This document shows, piece by piece, positions 45,780-57,193 of a stretch of DNA of 64,000 nt. Both the position numbers and the translations under genes were made by a program. The stretch spans positions 4,861,501 through 4,925,500 of the forward strand of contig NZ_CP020370.1 in the NCBI RefSeq assembly GCF_002813775.1. Direction: 5' to 3'. Within the stretch, counting starts at the first letter, position 1; each line of letters starts with the position of its first letter. The notes below the pieces were generated by a model, which was not told where the DNA came from, searched no databases, and was given only the letters and a program-made list of their open reading frames with translations. The DNA is from Candidatus Thiodictyon syntrophicum. GTDB taxonomy: Bacteria > Pseudomonadota > Gammaproteobacteria > Chromatiales > Chromatiaceae.

Positions 45780-47747
45780 TCAACCGGCGACCAACCGCGG
45801 CTTCTGGGGCGCATCCTGCTCGGTCAAGGGATCATAGTGCAAGGCGTTGTGGATGTTGCGCAGGGCCGTCAATTCCTGGGCAAAGCCCAGGTACTGCGCC
45901 TGCATGTCGTCGATGCGCTTCTGCACCGCGTCCTTCGAGCGGCCGATCCGCTGGAGATTCTCGAGCCGCTTCTCCATCATCAGCTTGTGCTCCTGGATCT
46001 CTTCCGCCAGGGGCGCCAGGGTATCGCGAATCCAACCGTCATAGGCGACCCGCAGTTGGTCGAACAGGACCTGGGCGCGGCTCACCATCTGTTGATGGAA
46101 ACGCCGGATCACCATCCTCTGTCCGGACAGGGCCATACCGGGGCTGCGCCGGAACGCCTCCACCTCCTGATACAGCAACTCGATTTCCACCCGGTACTTC
46201 ATCGGGACGAAGACCTTGGGCGTGGCCAGATCGAACTCGAAGTCCTCGCGGAACACCTGATAGATTTCGCGCACCAGCTTGCGGATGCGCTCACTCTCGG
46301 TCGCCACCGTCTGCATGGCGCGGCGCAACTCGTCGAACAGCCCCTTCATCGCGCGGGTGAGACCGGCGGTGGTCCAACTGCGCACCAGTTCACCATGGGC
46401 ACGCTCGACCATGGCCTCGATGCTCTCGCTCTCCAGCAGCCGACGGCAGTGCCGGGTCTGCGTGAGCAACTCCTCGCGTCGCTGCTGGAACTGCTGGACG
46501 CCTTTGAGATAGTGCTCCTGTTCGCGCCGGGTCCGCTCCAGCAACTGGGCAATCACGTCCTGACTCTTATCGCGCAGTTGTTCGAGCTCCTCCAACTGGG
46601 ACTTGACGCGCGTAATGCGTGAGGCGACCCGATTGCGGTTACGGTCCAAGACCTGGCCCACGCCGGCGTCGATCGCATCGATCAAGAACTGGTGCTTGGT
46701 CTCGAGCATCTTGGTGGCCAGGTGCCGCTCCAGGGCCGGCAGGGCGCTGCGCCGCAGCATGGCCTCGTCCGAGCGGCCCTTAGCCGCGCGGGCCTGCTGG
46801 GCCGCGACCAGGAAGACCACATCCTCGCTGATCCCCAGCGCCAGGGCGGTGTTACGGCGTTGGGCAGCGGTCACGGCAGTGGGGTCGGCGCCGTCGCGCG
46901 GTCCGTCCCGGCGCACGTCACTCTGGTTCAGGGCGACCAGCATGGCCCGCTGACGGCCGGTCTGGAAGCCCTTGAGGTGGTGCTGCCAAATTTCCAGGTC
47001 GCTACGCGTCACGCCCGTGTCGGCCGACAGCACGAACAGCACCGCTTGGGCCGCGGGCAGCATGCTGATGGTCAACTCGGGTTCGTTACCCAGCGCGTTG
47101 ACCCCGGGGGTATCGAGGATCACCAGACCCTGTTTGAGCAGGGGGTGCGGAAAGCTGACAATGGCATGACGCCACTTGGGTATCTCCACCATCTCCGTCG
47201 TCGGCTGCCCCTCGGGGGTCAGACCGGCACTGGACAGCCCCAGGCGTGCCGCCTCCGCCATGGAAACCTGCTTAGTCTGAAGGATCTCTTTCAAGGTACC
47301 CGCTACCTGCTCCGAACCCTGCAGATTCAGCGGGTAGTGGACCCACTGCTTGGGGTTGGACTTGAACTGCGCAAGCGAGGTTTCCTGGGCGCGCGTTTCC
47401 ACCGGCAACAGGCGCAAATACGCCTCGTTACGCTCGGCGTCCCATAGCAGTTCGATCGGGCACCGACAGGTGCGCCCCGCCACGCAGGGCAGGAGCCCCC
47501 CTGCCAAATCGGAGAAGAAGATCGCGTTGATCAACTCGGTCTTGTCTGCGGTGGACTCAGCGACGAACGCGACCGTAAGACGATCACCAGCCAGGGCGTC
47601 CAGCGCGGCGTGCAGTTGCTCCCGGGCGCGCGGGGTCGCGCGCCGGTGCTCTTCCAGCCACGTCTCCAGCTCGGCCACGGCGCGCGCGACCCGCGTCTTC
47701 CATTGCTGGTAGGTGGTGAGCCGCCGTTGTACTGCCGGGGTTTGCAT
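45780..47747 (-). CDS. Dynamin-like large GTPase with altered G1 motif
   Basis: A 655-residue bacterial dynamin-like protein. The GTPase region is visible: switch and G2-like VAGRTCRCPIELL, G3 LVILDTPGVNALG and G4 LVALNQSD. The G1 P-loop is degenerate: VAFVAESTADKTELINAIFF, where GxxxxGK(S/T) is expected. The loop lacks both glycines but keeps K-T. A long helical stalk with coiled coils follows (from about residue 360 on). Such proteins often remodel membranes. It sits upstream of DUF4426 on the minus strand. Confidence 0.85.
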   Translation of the reverse strand: MQTPAVQRRLTTYQQWKTRVARAVAELETWLEEHRRATPRAREQLHAALDALAGDRLTVAFVAESTADKTELINAIFFSDLAGGLLPCVAGRTCRCPIELLWDAERNEAYLRLLPVETRAQETSLAQFKSNPKQWVHYPLNLQGSEQVAGTLKEILQTKQVSMAEAARLGLSSAGLTPEGQPTTEMVEIPKWRHAIVSFPHPLLKQGLVILDTPGVNALGNEPELTISMLPAAQAVLFVLSADTGVTRSDLEIWQHHLKGFQTGRQRAMLVALNQSDVRRDGPRDGADPTAVTAAQRRNTALALGISEDVVFLVAAQQARAAKGRSDEAMLRRSALPALERHLATKMLETKHQFLIDAIDAGVGQVLDRNRNRVASRITRVKSQLEELEQLRDKSQDVIAQLLERTRREQEHYLKGVQQFQQRREELLTQTRHCRRLLESESIEAMVERAHGELVRSWTTAGLTRAMKGLFDELRRAMQTVATESERIRKLVREIYQVFREDFEFDLATPKVFVPMKYRVEIELLYQEVEAFRRSPGMALSGQRMVIRRFHQQMVSRAQVLFDQLRVAYDGWIRDTLAPLAEEIQEHKLMMEKRLENLQRIGRSKDAVQKRIDDMQAQYLGFAQELTALRNIHNALHYDPLTEQDAPQKPRLVAG

Positions 47748-47887
47748 CACCCAAAGCACCTTGAGGGTTGAGTAGCCGCTGGGACCGGATCGCCAGACCG
47801 TCTGATCGTCGCAAGTCCAGGCTGGGCAAGAACCGCTTTCCCGGCTCCTCCGCCGCCCCCGCCGCGTCGCCGAACCCGCGGCAAGGG

Positions 47888-48175
47888 TCACGCGGCCGGA
47901 GGCGCGATCGGCACGGGAAAACGTCGGGGCGAACGGATCACCAGTCGCTTGCGACGAGACTGCTCGCCGCTCAGGAACGCAACCTGGGACTGGGGTACGC
48001 CGAACGCCCGGCCAAGGAACCGTCGCAGGGCCTCATTCGCCTTGCCGTCGACCGGCGGGGCCTGGAGGCGCACCCGGTAGCTGTCGCCCTGATCCTCCAC
48101 AAAGGCATCCTGAGTGGCGCGGGGCTGCACCCGCAAGGTCACCTCCAGGTCGTCACCGCACCAGCGATACCACAT
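47888..48175 (-). CDS. yggU: DUF167/YggU family protein
   Basis: A 95-residue protein from ATG 48175. The family core is LRVQPRATQDAFVEDQGDSYRVRLQAPPVDGKANEALRRFLG. The function is unknown; the fold is small alpha/beta. It often follows the YggT gene, which is not seen here. Confidence 0.9.
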   Translation of the reverse strand: MWYRWCGDDLEVTLRVQPRATQDAFVEDQGDSYRVRLQAPPVDGKANEALRRFLGRAFGVPQSQVAFLSGEQSRRKRLVIRSPRRFPVPIAPPAA

Positions 48176-48322
48176 GCTATTGGTCCTTGGCGAACAGCGT
48201 GTCACCGGCGGGGACGCAGCGCACGGCGGTGTCCAGGCCCGCTGCCGCGCGCCCCCGGACCCTTGCCGCGCCGCGCAACGCGACCCGGGCCTCAAGCTGG
48301 GCAGGGGCCTGGGAAGGGGTGT

Positions 48323-48787
48323 TCAACTGCTCTTCAGACTCCCACTGATGTTGGCATGGAAAATCGCCTTGTGAACGTCACCCAGGCTCAGCATGCCCAC
48401 CAGGAGCCCGTTCTCGACCACCGGAATCCGCCGAAAGTTGTGCCGGACCATGACGGTGGCGGCGCGCAACAGGTGCATATCCACATCGACCGAGATCGGC
48501 TCGTGCGCCATCAGGTCTTCGACATGGAGTTCCAGCACCTCGCCGTAACGGCCCATCTGGCGGTCCAGGTCCACCGAGTGCATACCCTCGGAGACCAAGT
48601 GGTCCATGGTCGGAAACAGACTGTGCAAGACGTCCTTCTCGGAGATCACCCCGATCAAGCGCCCCGCATCGTCCACCACCGGCAGCCCATGGAAGCGGTA
48701 GAGGCACATCAGGGAGGCAACCTCCATGATCTTGGTGCCGGGGGTGACGGCGCGCACCGAACGGCTCATTGCGTTTCTGACATTCAT
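48323..48787 (-). CDS. CBS-domain pair protein
   Basis: A 154-residue protein from ATG 48787 made of two CBS motifs (AMSRSVRAVTPGTKIMEVAS...VVDDAGRLIGVISEKDVL and LMAHEPISVDVDMHLLRAATVMV...VVENGLLVGMLSLGDV). They are separated by an insert of about 30 residues containing a predicted helix. It is a likely adenine-nucleotide sensor with no attached enzyme. Confidence 0.9.
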   Translation of the reverse strand: MNVRNAMSRSVRAVTPGTKIMEVASLMCLYRFHGLPVVDDAGRLIGVISEKDVLHSLFPTMDHLVSEGMHSVDLDRQMGRYGEVLELHVEDLMAHEPISVDVDMHLLRAATVMVRHNFRRIPVVENGLLVGMLSLGDVHKAIFHANISGSLKSS

Positions 48788-48962
48788 CGGTGAAGTGCTC
48801 CTGAACGGACTCGTGGCCCCGTCTTGGTATGCCCGGGCATGGCCGGGCCTGCGGGAGTTTGCGAAGTATAGCGAGCCCATCGCGCCGACGCGACGCACGC
48901 TCGGCACGCCGGGCCCATGGTTTGCCTCGATCTTCCGTGCTGAGGTATGCTAAATAATATTA

Positions 48963-49802
48963 ATGCTTGGGGTTTCAAGTAGAAAAATTATGGAAAGCAG
49001 CAACGAGCCGACACCCACCACCGGCTCGGCCCAGGTCAGCGACCCGCCAAGCGAGCCGACGCTTGCGGTCGTCGCCGACCAAACAGCGGCCACGACCGCG
49101 ACTGGCGAGCCCGAACGTCGCGGCGACAGCGCGCGCGGCAGTCGCTCGTCCCGCCGCGGTTCCAGGTCGCACCGCAGTGGCCACCGCGACGGCAATTCGG
49201 CGCATGTCAGCAGCAGCGACAGCAGTCGCAACAAACTCCGGCGCCACGTGTGGGCGGCGCGCGGGCTCGCCCTCGCGGCAACCGTCGCGGCCGTCGTGCT
49301 GTCGATGCTGCTGATTCAGGCCAGGGCCAAGGTCGCCACCCACGCCATGGAGAAGGGGACCCTGGCGAGCGAGCTCAACCGCGCCCAGGGCGAACTGACC
49401 CAGACCAAACAACTGGTCGCCGCCCAAGAGGTCGAACTAGGGGCACTGCTGAAACAGCGCATCCCCGGCGTCACCAACCTGGAAGTTGAAAAACTCTACG
49501 AGATCAATACGAAACAAGTCAAGAAGCTGAGCTTCTCCGAGGCCGGGGTGGGAGCCGGCAAGCGCCTCGCCTACTACATCGTGCTCAAGAACACCGACGT
49601 GACACCGGTCATCCCGGCCGTGACCATCCTGCTGTTCGATCGCAAGGGGCTCCAGACCGGCATGGCCCGGGTGACGCGCGAGGCCGCCACCACGCCGACC
49701 GACCACGAACAATTACAGCCCGGCGAGACCCGCGCCTACTCGGCGTCGATCGACAAGATCCGCGACGACCCACCGGCGTATTTCATGGTCGAGGCGCGCT
49801 GA
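48963..49802 (+). CDS. Single-pass membrane protein of unknown function
   Basis: A 279-residue protein. The N-terminal 85 residues are disordered, rich in Ser, Arg and Thr. One transmembrane segment follows (GLALAATVAAVVLSMLLIQA, about 100-120), then a short coiled coil (ASELNRAQGELTQTKQLVAA) and a periplasmic domain (about 165-279). It starts at ATG 48963 or 48990 (MESSNEP). No domain is recognised. It is the only gene before the nrdA regulatory region. The AT-rich leader TAAATAATATTAATG is unusual for the area. Confidence 0.75.
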   Translation: MLGVSSRKIMESSNEPTPTTGSAQVSDPPSEPTLAVVADQTAATTATGEPERRGDSARGSRSSRRGSRSHRSGHRDGNSAHVSSSDSSRNKLRRHVWAARGLALAATVAAVVLSMLLIQARAKVATHAMEKGTLASELNRAQGELTQTKQLVAAQEVELGALLKQRIPGVTNLEVEKLYEINTKQVKKLSFSEAGVGAGKRLAYYIVLKNTDVTPVIPAVTILLFDRKGLQTGMARVTREAATTPTDHEQLQPGETRAYSASIDKIRDDPPAYFMVEAR

Positions 49803-50028
49803 GCGGCGGACTGCATACCGTCGTCGCCGGCAGCGCTTGAGGCAGCGCCCGGCTCGCCCGGCGGCGCTGCGCTTGCGCCTTTCGCTCCCCAACCACCGCA
49901 TCCCCTGGCCCGCGAGACGCGTGCAGCACACTGCACCCGGCTCGGGGCGCGCGCCCGCGCGCCGGAGCGGGCGCACCGGGCCGGGCCTCGCAGCGGGTCA
50001 CCACAGTCGAGAACCGGCGCCCCCTTAC
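49803..50028. other. Intergenic region upstream of the nrdA promoter
   Basis: GC-rich, no gene supported. Reading frames here are low-complexity Ala/Arg/Pro shadows. The regulatory part starts at 50029. Confidence 0.5.
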
Positions 50029-50076
50029 ACACAACATATAGTAGTTGACTGATCGTCGCCAGCGTATATATTGCGT
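50029..50076 (+). promoter_or_regulatory. nrdA promoter with paired NrdR boxes
   Basis: Two 16-bp sites resemble the NrdR consensus ACACWATATATWGTGT: 50029-50044 (ACACAACATATAGTAG, 13 of 16) and 50061-50076 (AGCGTATATATTGCGT, 12 of 16). Their starts are 32 bp apart, three helical turns, as in known NrdR pairs. A sigma-70-like promoter fits between and over them: -35 TTGACT (50045-50050) and -10 TATATT (50067-50072), 16-bp spacer. Box 2 covers the -10. Predicts repression of nrdA by NrdR when dATP is high. Confidence 0.75.
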
Positions 50077-50163
50077 CTTGCCCCCGCCTGCGTCGACACC
50101 TGTCGACCCCGCACCGGGCGCCCGCCGGAGCACCCGCAATTCAAGGCCCGATCAGGAGCTAGC

Positions 50164-53088
<2,925 letters not shown>

Positions 53089-53094
53089 GAAGAG

Positions 53095-53133
53095 GTCTCA
53101 CGCCAAAGCGCCAAGCACGCCAAGAGAAGAGGT
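53095..53133 (+). repeat. Repeat with CGCCAAAGCGCCAAGCACGCCAAG
   Basis: Degenerate tandem of CGCCAAG units directly after nrdA; a widespread gammaproteobacterial dispersed repeat type (cacgcaaaggcgcaaag). Confidence 0.6.
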
Positions 53134-53145
53134 TTATGCGGGTGC

Positions 53146-53200
53146 ACTCGTGACACCGCTTTGCGGTGTCACGCATGTGTCAGGCGCTCTGCGCCGCGAG
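53146..53200 (+). repeat. Left copy of an inverted repeat pair around the accessory region
   Basis: ACTCGTGACACCGCTTTGCG, then GTGTCACGCATGTGTCAGGC. It matches the reverse complement of 57194-57249 at roughly three quarters of positions by eye. Contains its own GTGACACCGC...GCGGTGTCAC hairpin. Confidence 0.65.
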
Positions 53201-53415
53201 GCCGGCAATCGCGAACTGAGTCACGGCAACCCTGAGAACGAAGCTCTTCAGTGAAGCGGATATCAAATTATGTTGAGAACACTGCATCGCCCAGACGGAT
53301 AGGCAACACATGAAAACGTCAAGCAAAATCGTACCGTCCTTTTCCTTGCGCGAATAGAATTCTCATATTATTCGTGTCGAAGATGAAAGCTTGATCACTA
53401 GAGAAATACTTCACT

Positions 53416-54528
53416 ATGTCTGGAAACATCTACATTCTAACAGATGGGGCAAACACGAAAATTGGTTGCACAATTAGCCTGGACAAGAGGCTTTCTGCCT
53501 ACAGCACACACAATCCGAACTTCAGCACCTATAAAGCCTATGAATGTTCCATTGAGGAGGCCAAAAGAATTGAGGGAGTGATTAAATTCTACTTCAAGGA
53601 TAAATTGTCTGGGCCGTCAAAAGAGTGGTTCAGTGTTCCGCCAGAAGAAATAGATAAGATTGTCGCTGTCCTGTTGGAACCGTCAACGGAACAAGCCATT
53701 ATTCCCGCTATGCACGGAGTGACAATCCCCAGAGATATCTATGACTTGAAGGAAATGCTTCTTGCTGCGCTCGCCAAGCAAGACCTTGCTGCTTTCGCCC
53801 GGAAGAGGTCAAAATCTGATGAAATTCATCAATTGAAGAACCAATTTGCAGAACTGTTCGCCAGATCACTCCAATTGGGTACTCCCGAACATAAATTGCC
53901 CCCGGATATTGTAAAAAAGGATTATCTTGGGCTCGACCTCTACCATTGCGATAAGAATTCAGAGATCGCAATTATGGCCATCAAGAACCAGCGTTTTCAA
54001 CTGCCGCACGATGACCATATAATCAACTTCTTCCATCTCGTTAGGTTGTCCTCGGGCAGTTATATCGCAATCTGCACTTCACGGGTGTCGATGCCCTACT
54101 TGAGAGCAATAGCGGGAAAAAATACTGTCATCCTTGAAGCAGCAGGCAATCTTGGCTTATATGCCTTCAACTACGATGAATGGTCTTGGCATTCGCCCGA
54201 TGAAACCGGGCTTTTTCTGTATATGCACAAGACACCAGTTAAGAAGAGATTGAGCCTTTGGGCCGGTTCTTTCCGCAAGTGGGTTATTGAGCGGTCAAAA
54301 TTGCTGGCACAACAGCGAGTTGGCAACAAGAACGATCAGGAGACCTATCTTAAGACGATTGAGACTATTTGCGAAGACACCACCTTCCCGTTGCATGTTC
54401 GGTCAGCAGAAGAATTCTTTGATGAATATATGGAGCCGTTTTGGGGCTTTGCTTGGAACGATGAAGATTTGCACTTTATGCAGCATTCCTACGACTACTT
54501 GTTTGAACAATGGCGGACTATGCAGTGA
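53416..54528 (+). CDS. GIY-YIG nuclease-like protein, AT-rich
   Basis: A 370-residue protein. Its N-terminus is a GIY-YIG/T5orf172 (MUG113-type) nuclease domain: NIYILTDGANTKIGCTISLDKRLSAY, then Y...IEGVIKFYFKD and EWFSVP. The remaining 280 residues are unrecognised and helical at about 135-160. Base composition is much lower in GC than the surroundings, suggesting horizontal acquisition. Such proteins occur in phage and defence contexts; the substrate is unknown. ATG 53416 follows a repeat-rich gap after nrdA. Confidence 0.75.
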   Translation: MSGNIYILTDGANTKIGCTISLDKRLSAYSTHNPNFSTYKAYECSIEEAKRIEGVIKFYFKDKLSGPSKEWFSVPPEEIDKIVAVLLEPSTEQAIIPAMHGVTIPRDIYDLKEMLLAALAKQDLAAFARKRSKSDEIHQLKNQFAELFARSLQLGTPEHKLPPDIVKKDYLGLDLYHCDKNSEIAIMAIKNQRFQLPHDDHIINFFHLVRLSSGSYIAICTSRVSMPYLRAIAGKNTVILEAAGNLGLYAFNYDEWSWHSPDETGLFLYMHKTPVKKRLSLWAGSFRKWVIERSKLLAQQRVGNKNDQETYLKTIETICEDTTFPLHVRSAEEFFDEYMEPFWGFAWNDEDLHFMQHSYDYLFEQWRTMQ

Positions 54529-55069
54529 TTGAGTCGGCGCGGGGTTCGGTGGACGGCGCTATCGCTTGTCCACCCTACGGCCGGAACTATGATCAAGGCC
54601 CCGCACGGCGAGTGCGAAACCAAGACAATTTGACAAGATTTACAAGATTTACAAGATTTACAAGATGTTATTCCTTATTTAATCTTGTAAATCTTGTTAA
54701 TCTTGTCAAGAAAATTCGGAACCGGTCAGGATCGCGGCCAGAACCATGATCAAGGCCACTGCGCAGATCGATGACCTCGCGGACGGACCGGTACGCGGGG
54801 CCATCCGCAAGGCCCGCAGCGGCGAAAAGTCGGGACGGGAATTTCTTACGCAGACGCATAGAGAAATCTCCCGCAGTGGACCGGGGACAGCCCCAACCTG
54901 AAAGGCATCGCGGAGCGCTTCAACAGGAAGGAGCCTTGGCGTAAACTTGCGCTTGCTCCCACGCTCAGACGTCGGAGTAAGTGCAAACGCTTTAGCGTCG
55001 CGAATGATCTGGCCACGGGCGTATTTCCACGCGGCAGTGGGAAGCGACAACCGTTCGGGAACAACAAAG
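54529..55069. other. Repeat-filled gap
   Basis: 541 bases. It contains the AAGATTTAC element (54601-54758) and, after it, a frame ATG 54748-... (MIKATAQIDDLADGPVRGAI, about 50 codons) that begins in the repeat and is not convincing as a gene. The rest is anonymous. Confidence 0.5.
54601..54758. repeat. AAGATTTAC palindromic element, copy 1
   Basis: CGCACGGCGAGTGCGAAACC, then a tract of (ACAAGATTT)n, a loop, AATCTTGTAAATCTTGTTAA, and ATTCGGAACCGG...GAACCATGATCAAGGCC. The two AT-rich arms (54627-54665 and 54680-54709) are inverted. Copy 2 at 57009-57158 shares both flanks. Confidence 0.8.
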
Positions 55070-56020
55070 ATGAAGTACTTCTTTTGCTCCGATGAAGATT
55101 TTTTTGAGCCGCGAACGATTGAACTTCTGCGCAAATTGCCTTCGGGGCGAAACAACTTTCTTGACGCGGGGTTAAGGCATCCAGCGGACATCTATAATAC
55201 ATCGTCGTCCGAAGTCTGGAAGACGATTGACGCACTGCTGACGCAAAAATCGTTGATTACAGACGAATGCCTATACCTCTCCAGCAAAGGAAACGACTGG
55301 CAGACCAACTTAGCTCTCGCTATCGACCATGTACTTGATGCGGTTGCACAGCATATCGAAGCGTGCGAGAGCATCGTTTACCACGTCGCAAGGGGGAACA
55401 GCGAAAAAGATGCAGTCAAGAAGCGACGTCAGTTTTGCCACGCGATTGAGCCCTATCGCGGCCATGTAAATAAGATCGTCAACTACATCAAGCACCGCCA
55501 TTGCCCGTTACGAATATTGCATTTTCACACCATTGGTTTCTTCACACCAGGTTACTTCTTAGAGGGACCGATTAATGAAGAGATGATCGGCCCGAATCCG
55601 GACATCCACAGTGGGGCAAATGTCGCGATATCCCTGAACCGCGACATCCCGTATCATATTATCCACATGTTCTTCCTCGCTCGCGCATTGCATTCCGCAT
55701 TGAACAAACAGATTGAGCAGAGTTCGTTTACCCAGCCTCCTAAACCGCAGAGAAACCATTTAGTTAGCAGAGTATTAAAGGCAACATCGCTGTTACCGCT
55801 GCAATTTTTCCCGGATGAACTCTCGAAACCTGTTCCGCTTGTAAAATATACACAGGACACAGTGAATCCCGAGATCGGCAAGGTATTATTGGAGTTTCCT
55901 AGTCGTCGCGTCAAAGTTCAGAGCTTACCTCACCCAGCTGAGATTAGCTGCTCTGTCGATTTCTCAGAGCACTCGAGAAAGTACAAACTCCCCTACTTCG
56001 GAAATGACACGAGAAGTTAG
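55070..56020 (+). CDS. Unknown protein, AT-rich
   Basis: A 316-residue protein from ATG 55070 (MKYFFCSDEDFFEPRTIELL). I do not recognise a family. It contains a mixed alpha/beta pattern with a central helix-rich part (LALAIDHVLDAVAQHIEACES) and a GANVAISLNRDIPYHIIHMFF segment. Lower GC than its surroundings and bounded by repeats, so probably acquired. A longer frame starts at 54947, but its first 41 codons are in repeat-like sequence. Confidence 0.55.
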   Translation: MKYFFCSDEDFFEPRTIELLRKLPSGRNNFLDAGLRHPADIYNTSSSEVWKTIDALLTQKSLITDECLYLSSKGNDWQTNLALAIDHVLDAVAQHIEACESIVYHVARGNSEKDAVKKRRQFCHAIEPYRGHVNKIVNYIKHRHCPLRILHFHTIGFFTPGYFLEGPINEEMIGPNPDIHSGANVAISLNRDIPYHIIHMFFLARALHSALNKQIEQSSFTQPPKPQRNHLVSRVLKATSLLPLQFFPDELSKPVPLVKYTQDTVNPEIGKVLLEFPSRRVKVQSLPHPAEISCSVDFSEHSRKYKLPYFGNDTRS

Positions 56021-56028
56021 GCCGCAGC

Positions 56029-56133
56029 CGTAGCCTGGATGGAGCCCAGCGGAATCCAGGTTACCGCTGCAATATTGATATATAATTTTTCTGCGAGGAT
56101 GCCCCCCCGGATCTCGCTGCGGTCCATCCGGGC
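56029..56133. repeat. Inverted pair of REP sequences
   Basis: 56029-56062 contains CCTGGATGGAGCCCAGCGGA...; 56107-56133 is the inverted relative (rc CCCGGATGGACCGCAGCGAG...). This is the arrangement of a bacterial interspersed mosaic element, just after the unknown gene. Confidence 0.75.
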
Positions 56134-56184
56134 CATGCAGAGGCCGCAGCGAAGACTGGCCCAGCCTCGAGGCGTGGGAACGAA

Positions 56185-56553
56185 ATGAAGCGAGAAGATA
56201 ACTGCTACATCCCCGGAGACGACATGGATACCGAGACCGAACGTACCGCTCGCCTGTTCCTGAAGTTCGTCAGTAATCACTATGACTTGACTGGGGCGCT
56301 GCTGTTCGGCAGCCGGGCCAGGCACGACGGGGACAGCGACAGCGACGCGGACATTGCGGTGCTGCTGCGTGGGGTGCCGGGTGCTCGGGCCGATGCAGCG
56401 GTGGCAATGGCCGGGATTGCCTTCGACGTGATGCTGGAAACCGGTGTTCTGATCGATCCGATTCCGCTTTGGGAGGAGGAATGGAACCACCCGGAGCGGT
56501 TCAGCAATCCGGCGTTGATTGCGAATATACGTCGTGACGGAGTGATCCTGTGA
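56185..56553 (+). CDS. MNT-type nucleotidyltransferase antitoxin
   Basis: A 122-residue minimal nucleotidyltransferase. Catalytic motif LLFGSRARHDGDSDSDADIAVLL (GS...DxD) near residues 38-60, and later IDPIPLWEEEW. In MNT-HEPN systems such a protein AMPylates and inactivates a HEPN RNase. ATG 56185 or 56224 (MDTETERTARLF) could be the start. Its stop overlaps a GTG that begins a HEPN-like gene, but only a few codons of that remain. It is thus an orphan antitoxin. Confidence 0.8.
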   Translation: MKREDNCYIPGDDMDTETERTARLFLKFVSNHYDLTGALLFGSRARHDGDSDSDADIAVLLRGVPGARADAAVAMAGIAFDVMLETGVLIDPIPLWEEEWNHPERFSNPALIANIRRDGVIL

Positions 56554-56570
56554 GCCCTGACGAGCATGTA
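56550..56570 (+). pseudogene. Remnant of a HEPN toxin start
   Basis: GTGAGCCCTGACGAGCATGT encodes MSPDEHV, the typical start of a HEPN partner, overlapping the antitoxin stop by the classic GTGA. Homology ends where the GTAGGTTGG-type REP (56568-56600) begins. Seven codons are too few for proof, so this is a contextual call. Confidence 0.4.
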
Positions 56571-56600
56571 GGTTGGCGTGAGCAACGAACCCCAACATCC
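56568..56600 (+). repeat. REP element GTAGGTTGGCGTGAGCAACG...
   Basis: Variant of the repeat at 3371-3410, located precisely at the break of the HEPN-like gene. Confidence 0.75.
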
Positions 56601-56707
56601 CCGCGCCGCACTTCAGTGCGCCCCTTACCCCATCCTACGATCGTCAATAGCAGTGATGCGACGCGCGGAAACCAGCAATGCCTTAATCGCCCGCACGACT
56701 CCCAGCC

Positions 56708-56926
56708 ATGGCCAAGCAAAAAAGAAAACTGACGACCGCCGAAAAGGCAGCAAAGAAGCGCCGAAGGGAGCAATATATGTGCGTTTTCCTGAATGGCAAG
56801 CAGAAAATGGTTCGCCGACCACAGATGATCGACGGCTTGCCGGAGGAAGAATTTGTCCTCCGCAACGCCGACCCCATCTGGCTACATGAGAACGGGATGT
56901 GGGAATATCTCGACGGCGGGGCTTGA
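56708..56926 (+). CDS. Small basic protein of unknown function
   Basis: 72 residues: a Lys/Arg-rich N-terminus (MAKQKRKLTTAEKAAKKRRR), then QYMCVFLNGKQKMVRRPQMI and IWLHENGMWEYLDGG. The basic tail could bind nucleic acid. Short conserved-looking proteins of this kind occur in related bacteria, but I cannot name a family. Confidence 0.5.
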   Translation: MAKQKRKLTTAEKAAKKRRREQYMCVFLNGKQKMVRRPQMIDGLPEEEFVLRNADPIWLHENGMWEYLDGGA

Positions 56927-57008
56927 AGACTGAGGGGCGACAGCCGGGCCTTGAACGTCGTTCCGGCCAGCATCGGCAGGAATGAGTTCATACGGGGGCG
57001 GTCCCAAA

Positions 57009-57158
57009 CCGCACAGCGAGCGCGAAGCCAAGATATTTAGACAGGATTAACAAGATTTACAAGATGTTATTTGTTTTGAATCTTGTAAATCTTGTTAGTC
57101 CTGTCAAAAAGAATTTCGGAACCGGCTCAGGGTCGCGGCCGGAACCATGATCAAGGCC
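57009..57158. repeat. AAGATTTAC palindromic element, copy 2
   Basis: CGCACAGCGAGCGCGAAGCC, GACAGGATTAACAAGATTTA..., then AATCTTGTAAATCTTGTTAG...CTGTC and GGAACCATGATCAAGGCC. Same ends as copy 1 with a shorter arm tract. Confidence 0.8.
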
Positions 57159-57193
57159 GACAGCCGCGATTATGGCCGCGTCGACTGACTCTC

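Noticed and set aside
49837-50052. Frames in the gap upstream of nrdA
   Set aside because: Low-complexity Arg/Ala/Pro composition with no start signals; they overlap the promoter and NrdR boxes.
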